Positions 1 through 12,624 of a stretch of DNA of 64,000 nt are shown here, one piece after another (position 1 is the first letter of the stretch; each line of letters starts with the position of its first letter). The position numbers and the translations under genes were made by a program. This DNA is from Nymphaea colorata (taxonomy: Eukaryota > Streptophyta > Magnoliopsida > Nymphaeales > Nymphaeaceae): NCBI RefSeq assembly GCF_008831285.2, contig NC_045138.2, positions 12,910,571 through 12,974,570 on the forward strand. The letters are read 5' to 3'. Below the pieces are notes generated by a model. That model saw only the letters and a list, made by a program, of their open reading frames with translations. It was not told where the DNA came from and did not search any database.

Positions 1-46
1 AAAGCCCGACCGATACGGCTTACGATACGCGTTTTACAACATTGCT
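1..46 (-). mobile_element. Terminus of a 'GTATCG' element cut by the window edge
   Basis: The first bases contain CCGACCGATACGGCTTACG and end TTTTACAACATTG. This is the reverse complement of the left end of the element at 16,348 (CAATGTTGTAAAAGGTG...CGGTCGGGCTG). It is therefore a second copy in the opposite orientation, mostly outside the window. It lies in the FMT intron below exon 12. Confidence 0.6.
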
Positions 47-1132
47 CAAGGCACATGCATCCTGCATGTATGGGATGTCAGGTAATGTATTAACCTAGAA
101 TTGGCTTTGAGACAATTGTAACCCAATTTTGCAGATCCAACCTGCTAGTGCTTGTAACCCACTTTAATTCAGATCCTATAAGGCTATTAACTAGGAGGTC
201 CAGGACAAGCAGTAGTTAGATAATATGACAAATGGGCATGTAAACCTTCAAAGATTTCTAAGGATCGTCCTCAAATTCTATCATGCAAGGTTGTTAACCT
301 AGCATGTGGTAGTCAATCACAAGTGGATACTCTTGTCACACCCTGGATACCTACACAAGATGAATTGACCTAGGTCATCCCATCTCACTACATGAACCGC
401 ATATGTGATAAGTCTAGAAATGGTCAAGGGATTTCTCACTACTCATCAACTGATCTCAATTTGACATTTGGTTTTATTGGGGATTCCACCTTTTAAATGC
501 CACTAGACAGCCTATATTTAACCACAAATTGGTCGCATTGTCTTGTTGTGACAAATATAGTCCTTTCCTTAAGTAAGAAACTTCAAGACCAGAACGTCCA
601 ATAACTTGAGTTTGTTTAATTTTGTAAGCTATAACGAATTACTTGTGATATGAATCATTTTACAAGTTTCCAAATGGTAATCCACATCTTTCAAGCATCT
701 TCCAAAGGAAAGAGTTTAGCCATGTTCAAAGAATCCTTTATATTTTATATAATTGCATGAATTTTGAATATCAAATGTCAAGACATTGTTAACAAATTCA
801 GGTGGATATAGAAGTGTTCTGGTGAACATCTAGCAGCAAATCCATATAGTTACTTGGAATTATGTTGTTAACAAGAAATGCTAGACAATAAGCAAATTCA
901 AACTGGAATAGACAAAGGTATGTGCCTAATATTAATGTCCATAAGATTAATGAGCGCAAACCAATACTATTGTTTAGAATTATGCTACTAACAATGAATA
1001 TGAGCCAATAAGCAAATTCCATATGGAATAGATGAAAATATATCCCTGAAACTGATGTGGATAAGATTGATAAACACATTGCCAAATAATATTAACTAAA
1101 ACTTGAAACCAGAAATTATCTTGCTGCAAAAC
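47..1132. other. FMT intron 12 (part): no further feature seen
   Basis: This is AT-rich intronic DNA between exon 12 and the window edge. The next FMT exon would begin with the equivalent of HYLLDLMRVTPRD and was not found here, so it must lie beyond position 1. Open frames here are short and read as chance. Confidence 0.5.
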
Positions 1133-4100
1133 CTGTCATCACTACCGATAATGCCCTTGCATTCCACAGGGGCTGCTAGCTTAATGGGATTGCCAAATCC
1201 ATCCAAGACGCTATGTTCCTTAATATGCAGAACCTTAGCTGCCTCTAGAACCTGAAGAAACAAAACGCTATCGTTAATTCTTTAACATGCTATGATGCAA
1301 TGTCACAAATCCAACAGGAGTTGGCAAGTGATCCAAGAAAGGAAGAATAAAAGATGGATAGAAAAAATTTTAATTCAGAAATTGTCAGAGACAACGAGAA
1401 GCACAAATCAATGACAGTCATCTTCACTGGTACTAATATCACAAAACTAGTCAAGACATGTAATGATAAAAATAAGATGGCCAAAGACCCAAAGGAGTTA
1501 TCTCAAAATTTGTCTAACAAGGTAGAATAGTATCCAACAGCTTGCGACAAGGAAGAACAAAATGCAGCTTAATTAAATATAAATCCTAGTTACATGGAAT
1601 AAGCAAGTTTAAACTTCAAACATGTCCTTTTCTAAATTTTAACATATCCACATTGAACTGCACATCACATGGGAGTCCAAAATCAAAAGAACTGCCTACT
1701 TGGGGTTTTACTGCACCATATGCTGCAAAAAGAAAAGTTCAGACCCACCAGTCTTTCCATTTTGATGCCCACAGCCCGACGACATCTTATCAGGCCATCC
1801 ATGTCAGATGCTCCTGGTTCTCTCACTCTTGTGATTTATAACTTTGTTCAATGCATATCCGTGTCTATACTTTGTGCTTGCCATGCATTTTCATATTTTT
1901 CATTGTTTTCCTTGCACTTCCCCCAAACTGGATTGATGATTCTTAAGTTATAAACTTCTAATTTACTATAAGAAACAATTATCTTCAAGCATAAATCTTA
2001 TTATTTAAGTCTAAATGCCCTCTCCCATTAACACTTTAATTGTTAAAATTAATAATTATTAATTTCTATATATTGAACATAGACCTTTGTGCTTATACAG
2101 GGTATTATGCGAAAAATCCTGCAAAATCTTAGTTATTATTTGATGACTAAGTGCTTAATATAAATGTTTGTTTTAGCTTATTAAATATCCATTTCATGAT
2201 TACTTTGTCATTGATCCTTTTCAATCTTTAAGCACTCAACAGTAACAAGTTTTATGTTTTCATTAGTTAGAGAAATTGACAACTTTGTTTCATATTCAAT
2301 TTCATCCGACTTCCATATCTAGTTTTCCTGTTGACTGATACTTCATTCTATTTGATCTCCTTTTCAAGTGTGGATTAATTCAAAAGCCACTTCAGTTCAA
2401 TCATCCCTTACCATTCATGCTTCCTGTCCCTAAGGTTTTTCCCATAGTTGGCAAACCCGGAATTGGATATGGATTGGCTAATAACCGGGTCAGCAGGACA
2501 ATTGAGTTGACTCAACTCAGCCTGGTCAGGTCATCATTTTTTGTCGGGCGTTTTTAAATTGAAAAATTGGATGTTAAGAATAAAAGCTAATAAAAGTATG
2601 GTATTACATATCAATAATACAAACAAAATTAGCAATCTTATACATGCATATAGAAGAAAATCAGAATCTCAGACCATTAAAAAAATCAGTAGTATTGCAA
2701 TATATCAGCAGAATGCCTATCAAAGAATCAGGTTAACCAATTAAATGATTGACAGAAAAGCAAGAACCACGATATACTCCATAGGCCTTTAGTTCAAACT
2801 TGTTGAGAAGCTTATCAAGCTATTAAGTACACAGACAGTTTTCAAACATTGAAGGTCATCTATATACTTCCATAAACTCAATAAATACATCAAACAAATT
2901 TGTGTGTGTGTATGTGTGTGTGTATGTGTGTGCGCATGTGTGTGTGAGAGAGAGAAAAAAAAAAGAGAGCGAAAAAAGAGAGAGAAAAAGAAAATAGGAA
3001 CTGCATCTGCCAGGGCCAATGCAGCAACATCGAGAGAGGGAGGAAGAGCGAGAAAGAGAGAGAGAGAGAGAAGAAAAAGAAGGCACTGACCGGAGAGAAG
3101 AGAGAAAGTGAAAGAGCCACCAGACACATGAAAGGTTGTAAGACGGCATCATTGGCACTAGAATTAAAAAGTCTAAAACCCTCATGCTCCACATGCATAG
3201 GGAATGCTTCGAGAGGGAAAATGACCCTTCCACGGGGGATGCAAATCACTTGAATGCATAAATGATAAAACAAAGTCGAATTAATGATTCTACTCAACAT
3301 TCCACAATGTATCGCTGAAAACCAGATTAAGCCAGACCTGGCTGATCTTATCCCAATTCAGTGAGCCAACAATCCAAGCAGCAGGTACTTTGAAACGGGT
3401 CATGGCCTGGATCATGACCCACCTTATGTCCAATCCAAGCTAACTCGAGTGATTCTTGAGTTAGTTCGGTTAGTTTGCCAACCACTGGTTTTCTAGGTCA
3501 TCACACTTCTTGCTACTACTTCCCATATCATGTCGTGTGCGTGTCTCTGTACTAAGGCCTACAAACCCACCAACCCCTCCCCCCAACAAAAAGGGAAAAA
3601 AAAAAAGACAAAACCTAAAAACCAAAAAGGCAGCATCTATTTCTTCTACGCCCTCATCCTCTGCTTTCCCTTTTTTGGGGGGCGTGTGGTGGTGGGTGGG
3701 GAGGAGCGGTGGGGTGAAGACAGCCACACCCAAGCAGCACAGACAGCCATGACACAGGTGCAAAAGCCAAAATTGCACATCCATGTGTAAACTTTTATGT
3801 CATAATTCAGCCAAATTATAAAAAACCAAATCAAGAAAAACATCACCTTAGCATGAAACATTTCATTCCAGCAAATCTTTTTGCCATTGTCAACAGAACC
3901 ATATAAAAGAGAGTCTGATTTATCTCCTTGCAGAATGCCAGGAATAATGCTCTGCAATTAAAAAATGAATAGAGTAAGCTCATGGGAGGACGCTGTCTGT
4001 GACCAGCACAGTATGAAATGATCAAAAACATAATCTGCATAACTAAATCAGGCAGACTTTGGAATCCAACTTCATAGAATCATAACTGCCAAAGTTATTT

Positions 4101-7100
4101 AGCAATACTAACGAGCAAAGATTTATAAAAGCTGCGAAATTTACCCCCCTGCAATGGACTGCAGAATATATCTAACATCTTGTCGAATGCAATTGTTGGA
4201 AGACTAAAATAAACCAACAAACTACTGTTTTACTCCAACAATAAGAAGTCCTAAATAATCACCAGCTAACAGAATAAAAAGTTGTCCATGAATAGACTAC
4301 ACAAATCGTGTTCACGCCAACTAGAGGCAGCTCGATCTCGGATCAAGTCATGGTATGCTCCGCTTGGTCGACCTCATCGAATCTCAAATTCAGCTTGGCT
4401 AAGCTCAAGCCACAGCTGAGTGAAAGCTGAGTATAAAACTATTAATATTTTAAGGTACAGATTTCAAAAGAGAGTGTGATGGGTTTATGAGGCACAAGAT
4501 GCCCATCTCACAAGAAGCATTTTCTGTGATAAGCGTGTAATCCTTGTGACATTTGTGCTCTTATTGAGCCTAATCTTGCATGCACAAGTCGTGCGTGTAT
4601 AACTCAGAGTCAACCTGTTTAATTTATCAAGTTTTAGCATCGGCTGAAACATGAAATGAGCTTGGGCCAATGTTACACAAGTTGAGGTGAGGTCACGTTG
4701 CTAGACTCATTGTGCAAACCTAACCATGAACCAGTTTTTGTAAGACAGAAGTTACTTGATCATATTTGATAAGCAGACTCCATCCTTAAGCACATCTATA
4801 TAAGCAGTGCTAGACAACAAGCAGCCTTTGGCTGCCCCAACCCTCCCTGGTCTTTATAGCAGTAGTACCAACCTGAACCAGTGCAATACCCAGTTTACAT
4901 TTTGTCATCCTGGGCACATCTCAACCTGCATGGTTGGCAGTACCGACTTACATACATATATATACATAAAAAAAACATATTCAATAATAAACATAAACTC
5001 AAAATATGTCCAAAAGAGAAAAAGAAATTGCAAAAAAAAAGAAACAGGCAAAGAAATAACAGTATTTTCTGAAGGTACTTTCTGAATAAACTTATAAAGG
5101 AAAAAGAAAAGAAAAAGAAGTAAATGCAACTTACCTAACACAAGAACTGGTCTGCTCCAGGATTACCAGAAGCACCCATGGGACTTGGGAGAAATACTTC
5201 GGAAGCAAAAGCAAGGCACTTCCAAAGCATTGCTGGAAGTTGGAAAAGAAGTGAGATTACCTTACAACCAGAAGTGTGCTTCCTTTGGAGGGAAGTTAGC
5301 TTCCTTTTCTAATGGAAGCATGTTTCCCTTTCAAGGGGAAACATGGTTCCATTATATGGGAATTGAGATTGTCGTTGTGCTTTCCAGTGGAACCAGCTCT
5401 GTTTTAAAATTTTAATTCCATCGTTGCCCCAAAATTAATTTGACAAACTGTCTGGAATTTAAAACTGGAGTATTTGATCCTTGTTACCATGAAAACTTAT
5501 ATTTTTGCTTCCTATTTAAGAAACTGGGCCTTGATGATTCTGTGACCATGGACTAGTCAATGCTTGGCCAACTGCAGACTTGGTTGACTAACTAGTCCAT
5601 GGGTTCACAACCAAGTTTAAGATGGTTTTCTCAAGGTATGAATTGAAGACGTCAAATGGACTTGAAATAGATGAAAATGCAGAGAAAATCTCAGTTATCC
5701 CCTTTTCATGATTCCATTTGTTTCAGTTATGCCCCTTCTATGGTTCCAACTTTAGGTTTTATCATATTATGTTACAAATTCTCAGTTTTATAAGTCACTG
5801 AATGAGAACCAGCACTTCAATATATCATAATGTATACTTATTTAATTGTAGTTAGCTAGTAGTTATTTTACAGTTGTGGCTAACCTGTTCACGAAATGAC
5901 AGAAGAAGATCCTCATTTTATGACCTAACCCAAATGAGCTGCTTACCCAACTCATTGACAAGCAAGTAGAGATAAAGCCAATCCAGGCCTGAATCATGGT
6001 TTTGAACCACGGTCCAAACATTGCAGGGATTTTAATAAATGGGCAATAAAGAATTCATCTAATGGCTCATAACTTTTAGTATTTTTTTTTTCAAGGATTT
6101 AATATGAAGCCTAAGAAAAACAGATCCTAAAAAGTATGTACGGATGTGTTTGGTATGTTTGCATTGTAACGAGATATCCCTTGCAAGGCTTACTGAGATT
6201 CATGGCAATTATATGCACTTTTTGGCAAAAGTATGGACGTGATCAATATGATTATGTTTGCTAACACTTGGATTTCATCAATGACGCTTATCATCATCAC
6301 AAATATCAGCATCAAGTTTTTATTGATGACATATTTTCAGGTACTAATTAGAATTTTTTTTTTCTAGACAAAATTTTGGAATTCAAAAAGTTAATATATG
6401 CATAAATATACATATATATATATATATATATAAATTAATTAAAAACACGAATGTTTGAGTTTTCTAGTAATTTTTTATAAGACCACTGATCAAAGCTTAA
6501 AGTAGTGCCACAGATATCACCAGAAATTTGAAAATCTCACAATATTTACAAGAAAATAAGTAAAACGAAACAAGGGGAAAATCGCATGATTTTGAAAAGC
6601 TCGCAAAAAATGAAAAATTTCCAGCATTTATCACAATTTTCACATGATGTCCAGAGATTTAAAACTTTTTAAAGTGTTTTTATTTTTTAATTTCATAAAA
6701 ATGTCACGATTATCCCGAGATTTTGCCGAGAAATTCAAATTTGCTGAAATACTCAAGAAAAACCTCGCTGAGATTTTCTCAAGAATGATATTTGTGGCAA
6801 AGACTCAAAGTATTTAACAATACATAAACAGAAACCTCAAAAAAACCATTAAAACACTTGTTTTCTAAAAGAAGGGAGAATTGTGATAAAGACATGTTTT
6901 TCTAATATACTGCAATTTTTTCATGTTTTTTACATTTCCTACACTTTCTTTTGAAAAAAAACACTAATATTTGTGACAGTGATGCATACATATGCTTTTT
7001 TTAACAATTCCAAAATATCACTAGCCTAAAATTTTAGCGGACATCCTAGACTCAAAACATCATACTATCTATCAAAAAAACTTGGTTGAACTGTTGATTC

Positions 7101-10100
7101 TTAGCCAATAGACTATATAAAGAATAAGATCAAAACCTGTGCAACAACTCTATGACCCCTATAGTCAATTATTGCCATGGCAAGATTGTGCAACCCCGAT
7201 ATATCAGCTTCCTGGTAAGCCTTTGTCCCACGCAAATCATTATTTGCAGATGCATAGGTTGCTTGTTCATTATCAGTCATTTGGATATCTGCCTGTTTAT
7301 CCTTAGCATCAGCTAATTGTCCCTCAGAGCCTGTAATTGTATCCTTTGGGTCAGCCATTTCATCAGTTCCATGCACCAAACCCTTAACATCAGCTGCAGG
7401 TGGAAGAGAAGTTGAACGAACAGTAATGTCATTCTCAGAGTCCTGGAGAGACTTGGACTTGATAGAGTTATCAGGACTTTTGAACATCAGAGAAAGATCA
7501 GAATCAACTGCAAAACTGAAGAATATATTGTTGTGGACATACCTGAAAACAGCAATAAAGGAACGTTATCAAAAGACAGAAAAAGGAATTACTCTAAGTA
7601 ATTATAAAAATAACCACACATAAAACACCTTTCATCAAGTACTTCTGGAAATCTGAATTATATTGCAACAGATCTTATCCCTGAAACAACGGTTGTTTTC
7701 AGCCTTGTCACATAGGTCTGGATTGTGGATGCAGCATTTTTTAGAAAAAACTTGGGCATGGGTATGGCAAAGATATATACTATATACATACATACATACA
7801 TACACGCACACATACATACATATACACACATATATAGCTTAAGATCATTTAATGTTTTACAATAGAAAAGAAAACAAAACAAAAAAATTTATGTAGAAAC
7901 AAGAAAAACTAAGAGAAATTGGGCTAAAAAGAAGAAGAAAAACCCTCCATCAATACATGGTAGAGGAGCCCTTGGCATGTCTGTTGAAAAAGAGTCTTTT
8001 TCATCTTTAATCAGGGCCATTCATCCCTCTTTCCACACCCGCATCAACAAGAGTGTGAAGCAATTGTGTCTGCGTCCATGTGCGAGATTTTCAGAAATCA
8101 GATTTGATTGAAAAGCTCTTAAACATTTTAGAAGGCATTAAAACCAAACTAGTAGCCAGCTGAACAAAAGTACAACACGTATTTTAACTGAAACTGGCAG
8201 TTAAGATGATTGAGTAACAAACAGCAGTTAAAACGTCTATACTGTTAAAGAATATACTTTTAGTATGCCGCATTCAGCATTCAATTTCTACTCGGTACTC
8301 ACATGTGGAAACATTCTGGGTCTGTTGGATTTATGGGAGGGATGCACCTATTGATAACTCCAATTGCACCCTTTGTTGCAGCATCAACAAAATCGCATGT
8401 TACTTTGTAAAGGGCTCTATCACGCAAAATCCTGCAGATGTTTACATGTTCAGAAAAGAGGCTTATCTTATGGCACAACACATGCCAGTAAAACTTCTTT
8501 GCGATTTCTTTCAAAAGCAATGCAACACTACTAAAAGAAATGGAGAATGGTGGGAGACTAAGAGCAGACTACACCTTTCCTGAAAGGAATTGTGAGGAAA
8601 CTCCCGGCAAGACTGTAGCTCCTCATTCCAATCCCTCTGCATGCCAATCAGCTCACTTCCATAGGAGAGCACCAGCGAATCCTCAGCTCTAGCAGCATCA
8701 CGTTTGTGCTCTAGAAGTGAAAACAACACAGCAAAATCCTCATAATGCATGGTCTTAAATGAGTTGGGAATGCCAAGTAGTTAGATAAATAGATCTTGTA
8801 TGCAATCAAACTCCTAAATATTGGTACTTACCTGGGATTGGGTATGTCCCCAACCATGAATTTGGAGGCAAAAGGGACTGCACACTTTCAAATGGATGGG
8901 CTGCGGCTTTCTGGTCCAAGATTTCACGAAAACCTTCATCAAGCAGTATCACAAGTTTAATAGATGAAAAGTAACTAGCACATGAAAAATACTCAGGAGT
9001 CGAACAAGATCAGTACCTTTTTTAAATTTGGGGCTAATTTTTTGGAGAAGCCCTATAAGCGTAAACGATTCACTAGAGTTCTTGGTTGGCCGTGGGTCTA
9101 GCACGCTTCCCAAACTTGAATTCACATAAAATGTTCTTGTAGTCCCAGTAATACACACTTTGTGACCTTCTAATGTTTCTATATCTAAATAAATTAAATC
9201 ACCAACTAGTCTGCAAAGAAGGCCAGAAAAAAACAAGTCAGCACATTTCAACAACTGCAAATGCTACTAACCAAGAAAATGTTCAAACTGCCTCCTTCCC
9301 CACACCCAGCCCCCCAAGCACCTGAATACAATGCTTGCAGAATATTGATGTCATCTTTCTATCACATTATACTTACATCAACTAACCCAACTTGTGTTAC
9401 TAAATATCTTTTAATTGCACAGAAAATTTATCGATTTTCAGGCCTTAGATGGAAGATCGACTTAAATATATGCCATCAATTCCCTTATCTTGGTTTGCAT
9501 TGCTTAGGAAATGATATCTACAAACATAACAATAGCAATAAAACTATATAACCAAAGTTATATGCTTAAAAATAAAGATTTTAGGAACTTATGAAACAAC
9601 ATTCATCTTTCAATGTACTCACAGAGAACCACTGGATTCACAAGCACATGCTTCATGTATGAAAAACATTGAAGTGTTTTTAAAAAGCCGTCATATCTCT
9701 ACTGGAAAAGATAATACCATTATGTGGCCAGTCTCTCCACAATTTCATCTTCCTTTTAGATGTGATTCTAGAGAGAAAAGAGAGATGAAAGTGTGGAGAG
9801 CTCGACTTAAAAAGTAGTTAATGAAATTTCTTCTTTTTAAAAAAATTGCTTTTTTATTAAAGGTAAAGTTAAACTAGCCTTTTTTACTATATTTTGATGT
9901 GTTTAATACTTTAATTCATGAAACATGTGTTTGTAAATTATTTAACAAACTCAGGCAGTAATTTGTAAATTTTCAAATATTAGCTAGTTATTTGTAAATA
10001 TCTCCAAGAGTTGATCAGTTATTTGTGAATACCTCCAAAAGTTTCTTGATTAATGATGATCACAGTTAGCATCTAAGAAGACAGCAATCTTAAGGGAAAA

Positions 10101-12578
10101 ATTACCTTCTGTGGCTAGGAACTGGATTAAATGATGAAAACACAATGCTTTCTACACATTTGGTCTCTTTAGAAGGAGAGAATGAAAGCTTATCAAGAGA
10201 TCCTGCTATTTCTTCCATGAAACCTAGCCCATCAAGCTCTGGAACCTCAGCTCGTCCTGCATCGTTTTAGATATGATAAATCACCTCAGTGTTGCAAAAT
10301 TTGTGTCATAAACAGGAGCACTCCAAATCTTTTAAAATAGTCACAAAGCAATTCAAATTTCTTAAGAGAACTAAAATAAAATTAGTAAGGCACACAGACC
10401 TAAAATAAATAGAAACTTAGAGTTTCATTTTTTAGAGCACACACAATCACATATACACTATAAGGAGCTTCATGATTTAGAGATGAAGGGAGAATATACA
10501 GGATATTGAATATATAGAAATACAGGATATACAATGGGAGGATGGCCACGTAAAGGGAAAAAAAGGAAGAAAGAAGGGGTAAGACAAAAAGTAGGTGTGC
10601 GACTAAAAGTAAAAAAGGGCAGCCATCCCATTCGGTTAAAATAAAAAGATGAAAGAGTGAGAGAGAAAAGAAGGGATGAAAAAAATCAGTCTCTAAATGG
10701 GGCTGGTTGAAAAATATAGATACATGCACCTGAGTATAGAATAATACAATAACAAAAACCATATTTGATATTCTAACTTCTAAGACATCTTGTTGACTAG
10801 TCGATTGAAGTAGGGTATGGGTGAGTGTGCGTGTGTGTGTTGTGTACATAAATGCACCAGCGCATAGAATATACACACCACATAACAAAAATCACATGTG
10901 ATATTATGGACCTTCTTGTTGACTAGTCAACAAAGTAGGCTGACTAGTTCCTCAACTAGTCAAATGCACCCAGCTAACTTGGAGGCGGGAATCAGTCAGC
11001 TGACTGGTGCCTAGCGCAACCAGGCAACTATTTGCTAGTATGACAAATAAGCTTTCTGTGCATGAGATCCATGTGAAATTTATTTTTAATCTAATCATAT
11101 ATCTCATGACCTGCTATCAACACCAAGGGATGTTAGGTAACTTACCGCCTTCCAGCCACACAAAAAAAGAACCCAGAAAATAAGTTTTGGAAGTTTTAGG
11201 TTTCATTACAGGTGTCAAGTATAATACATTAATATCCTACCATGCAGTGAAGATAAAGGGCCATATCATAAGTCACAGCCTATATTGGATACTTACAACC
11301 CTGAATCTAGCTTCAGAAATGTACTGAATTGGTTCTCCTGTCTAGGTATGTCCAACATTGTAACGAGTCATACAGTACCATAATATCATGCAGTACACTG
11401 TGTTATGCACAACATAGATCATGTGATGTTATTAGTCACTGAGAAGGTGTCTGATAGGCAGAGAGACAGGGAGTCAGGGACATTGAAATAGAGGGATGGG
11501 AAGAATAATTGTAACCTCAAACAAAGGTAAGGGGCGAGTAGACATGTCGACCCAGTCCATCCAGTTTTTCATTTCATGTTAATAAGTGTGCAGGTAAAAG
11601 GATGGATCCATAAGGATCCCACTACCAATAAACGGCAGTGAGACAAGTTCCTCTTGTCATCAAACACATCCTAAGACAAAAACAACCACCGTAACAAGGG
11701 TCATAAACTTGCACATTGGAAATTAACAAGGAAATAAAGATCTTCTTTAATGCAGTCCGAAGTAACACAGAGACCGGTGAAAGGCTTTTGTACCCATGTC
11801 GACACGCTGATACGTACACGGGCACAGTGACGCAGTTGGGCATGGCAGTTTTGATTCGTACAAATTTTTTTGTGGAATTTTTGCATGTTTTTTTGTGGAA
11901 ATTCACACACACACACATATATATATATACCTTGTCATATCCCCATGTCCACAATTTTTAAAATTGTTGTGTCCGTACTAGTGTCCCCATTCCAGTATCT
12001 TGTGACTTAGATGCAGTCTTTTAATGACCTCAGCATCTCAAATACAATAATTGGAATAACCATTTTTGCACCCATTTTAAACATGATAAACTCTGATTAA
12101 GGGTGCTCATCAGGCTGGCCAAGCCTGGCCTCATTACTTGATAGCCCCAACACCTGATAACCAAAGAATCAGGCACCATACCCTACCTGATAGTATCGTG
12201 CCATGTAGGGTCTAACCGAAAATTCACCTTCATTTTAAATTTTTAATCTTGTACTTAGTATAAACCCAATTAATTAAACAATTCAGACCAGATCAAGTCA
12301 ACCTTGACCCAAAAAAATATAGTTAATATTTTGATTTTATTTACTAAATAGGCAAAAGAAACAAAGTAGGAAATTCAGAAATATGTCATTAAAGAGAAAT
12401 TAAAAAATCAAAAAATCAAAAAATATTTTTTTAATTACTAAATAATAAATATCCTGGAGCAATAAGCATAAGATATATATATATACACACACACACACAT
12501 ATATACATACACATGTTCTTACAGGAAAAAATGAAAAATTAATTTCTTATTATTAAATTTCATGAACTGATAAGCATT

Positions 12579-12624
<46 letters not shown>

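Noticed and set aside
2789-3300. Several 95-136-residue frames
   Set aside because: They arise from the TG/GA microsatellite; histidine-threonine and leucine-serine runs only.
3470-3790. Overlapping frames near a poly-A/poly-C tract
   Set aside because: Low-complexity Pro/Lys sequence in an FMT intron; the true coding segment nearby is 3847-3951 on the minus strand.
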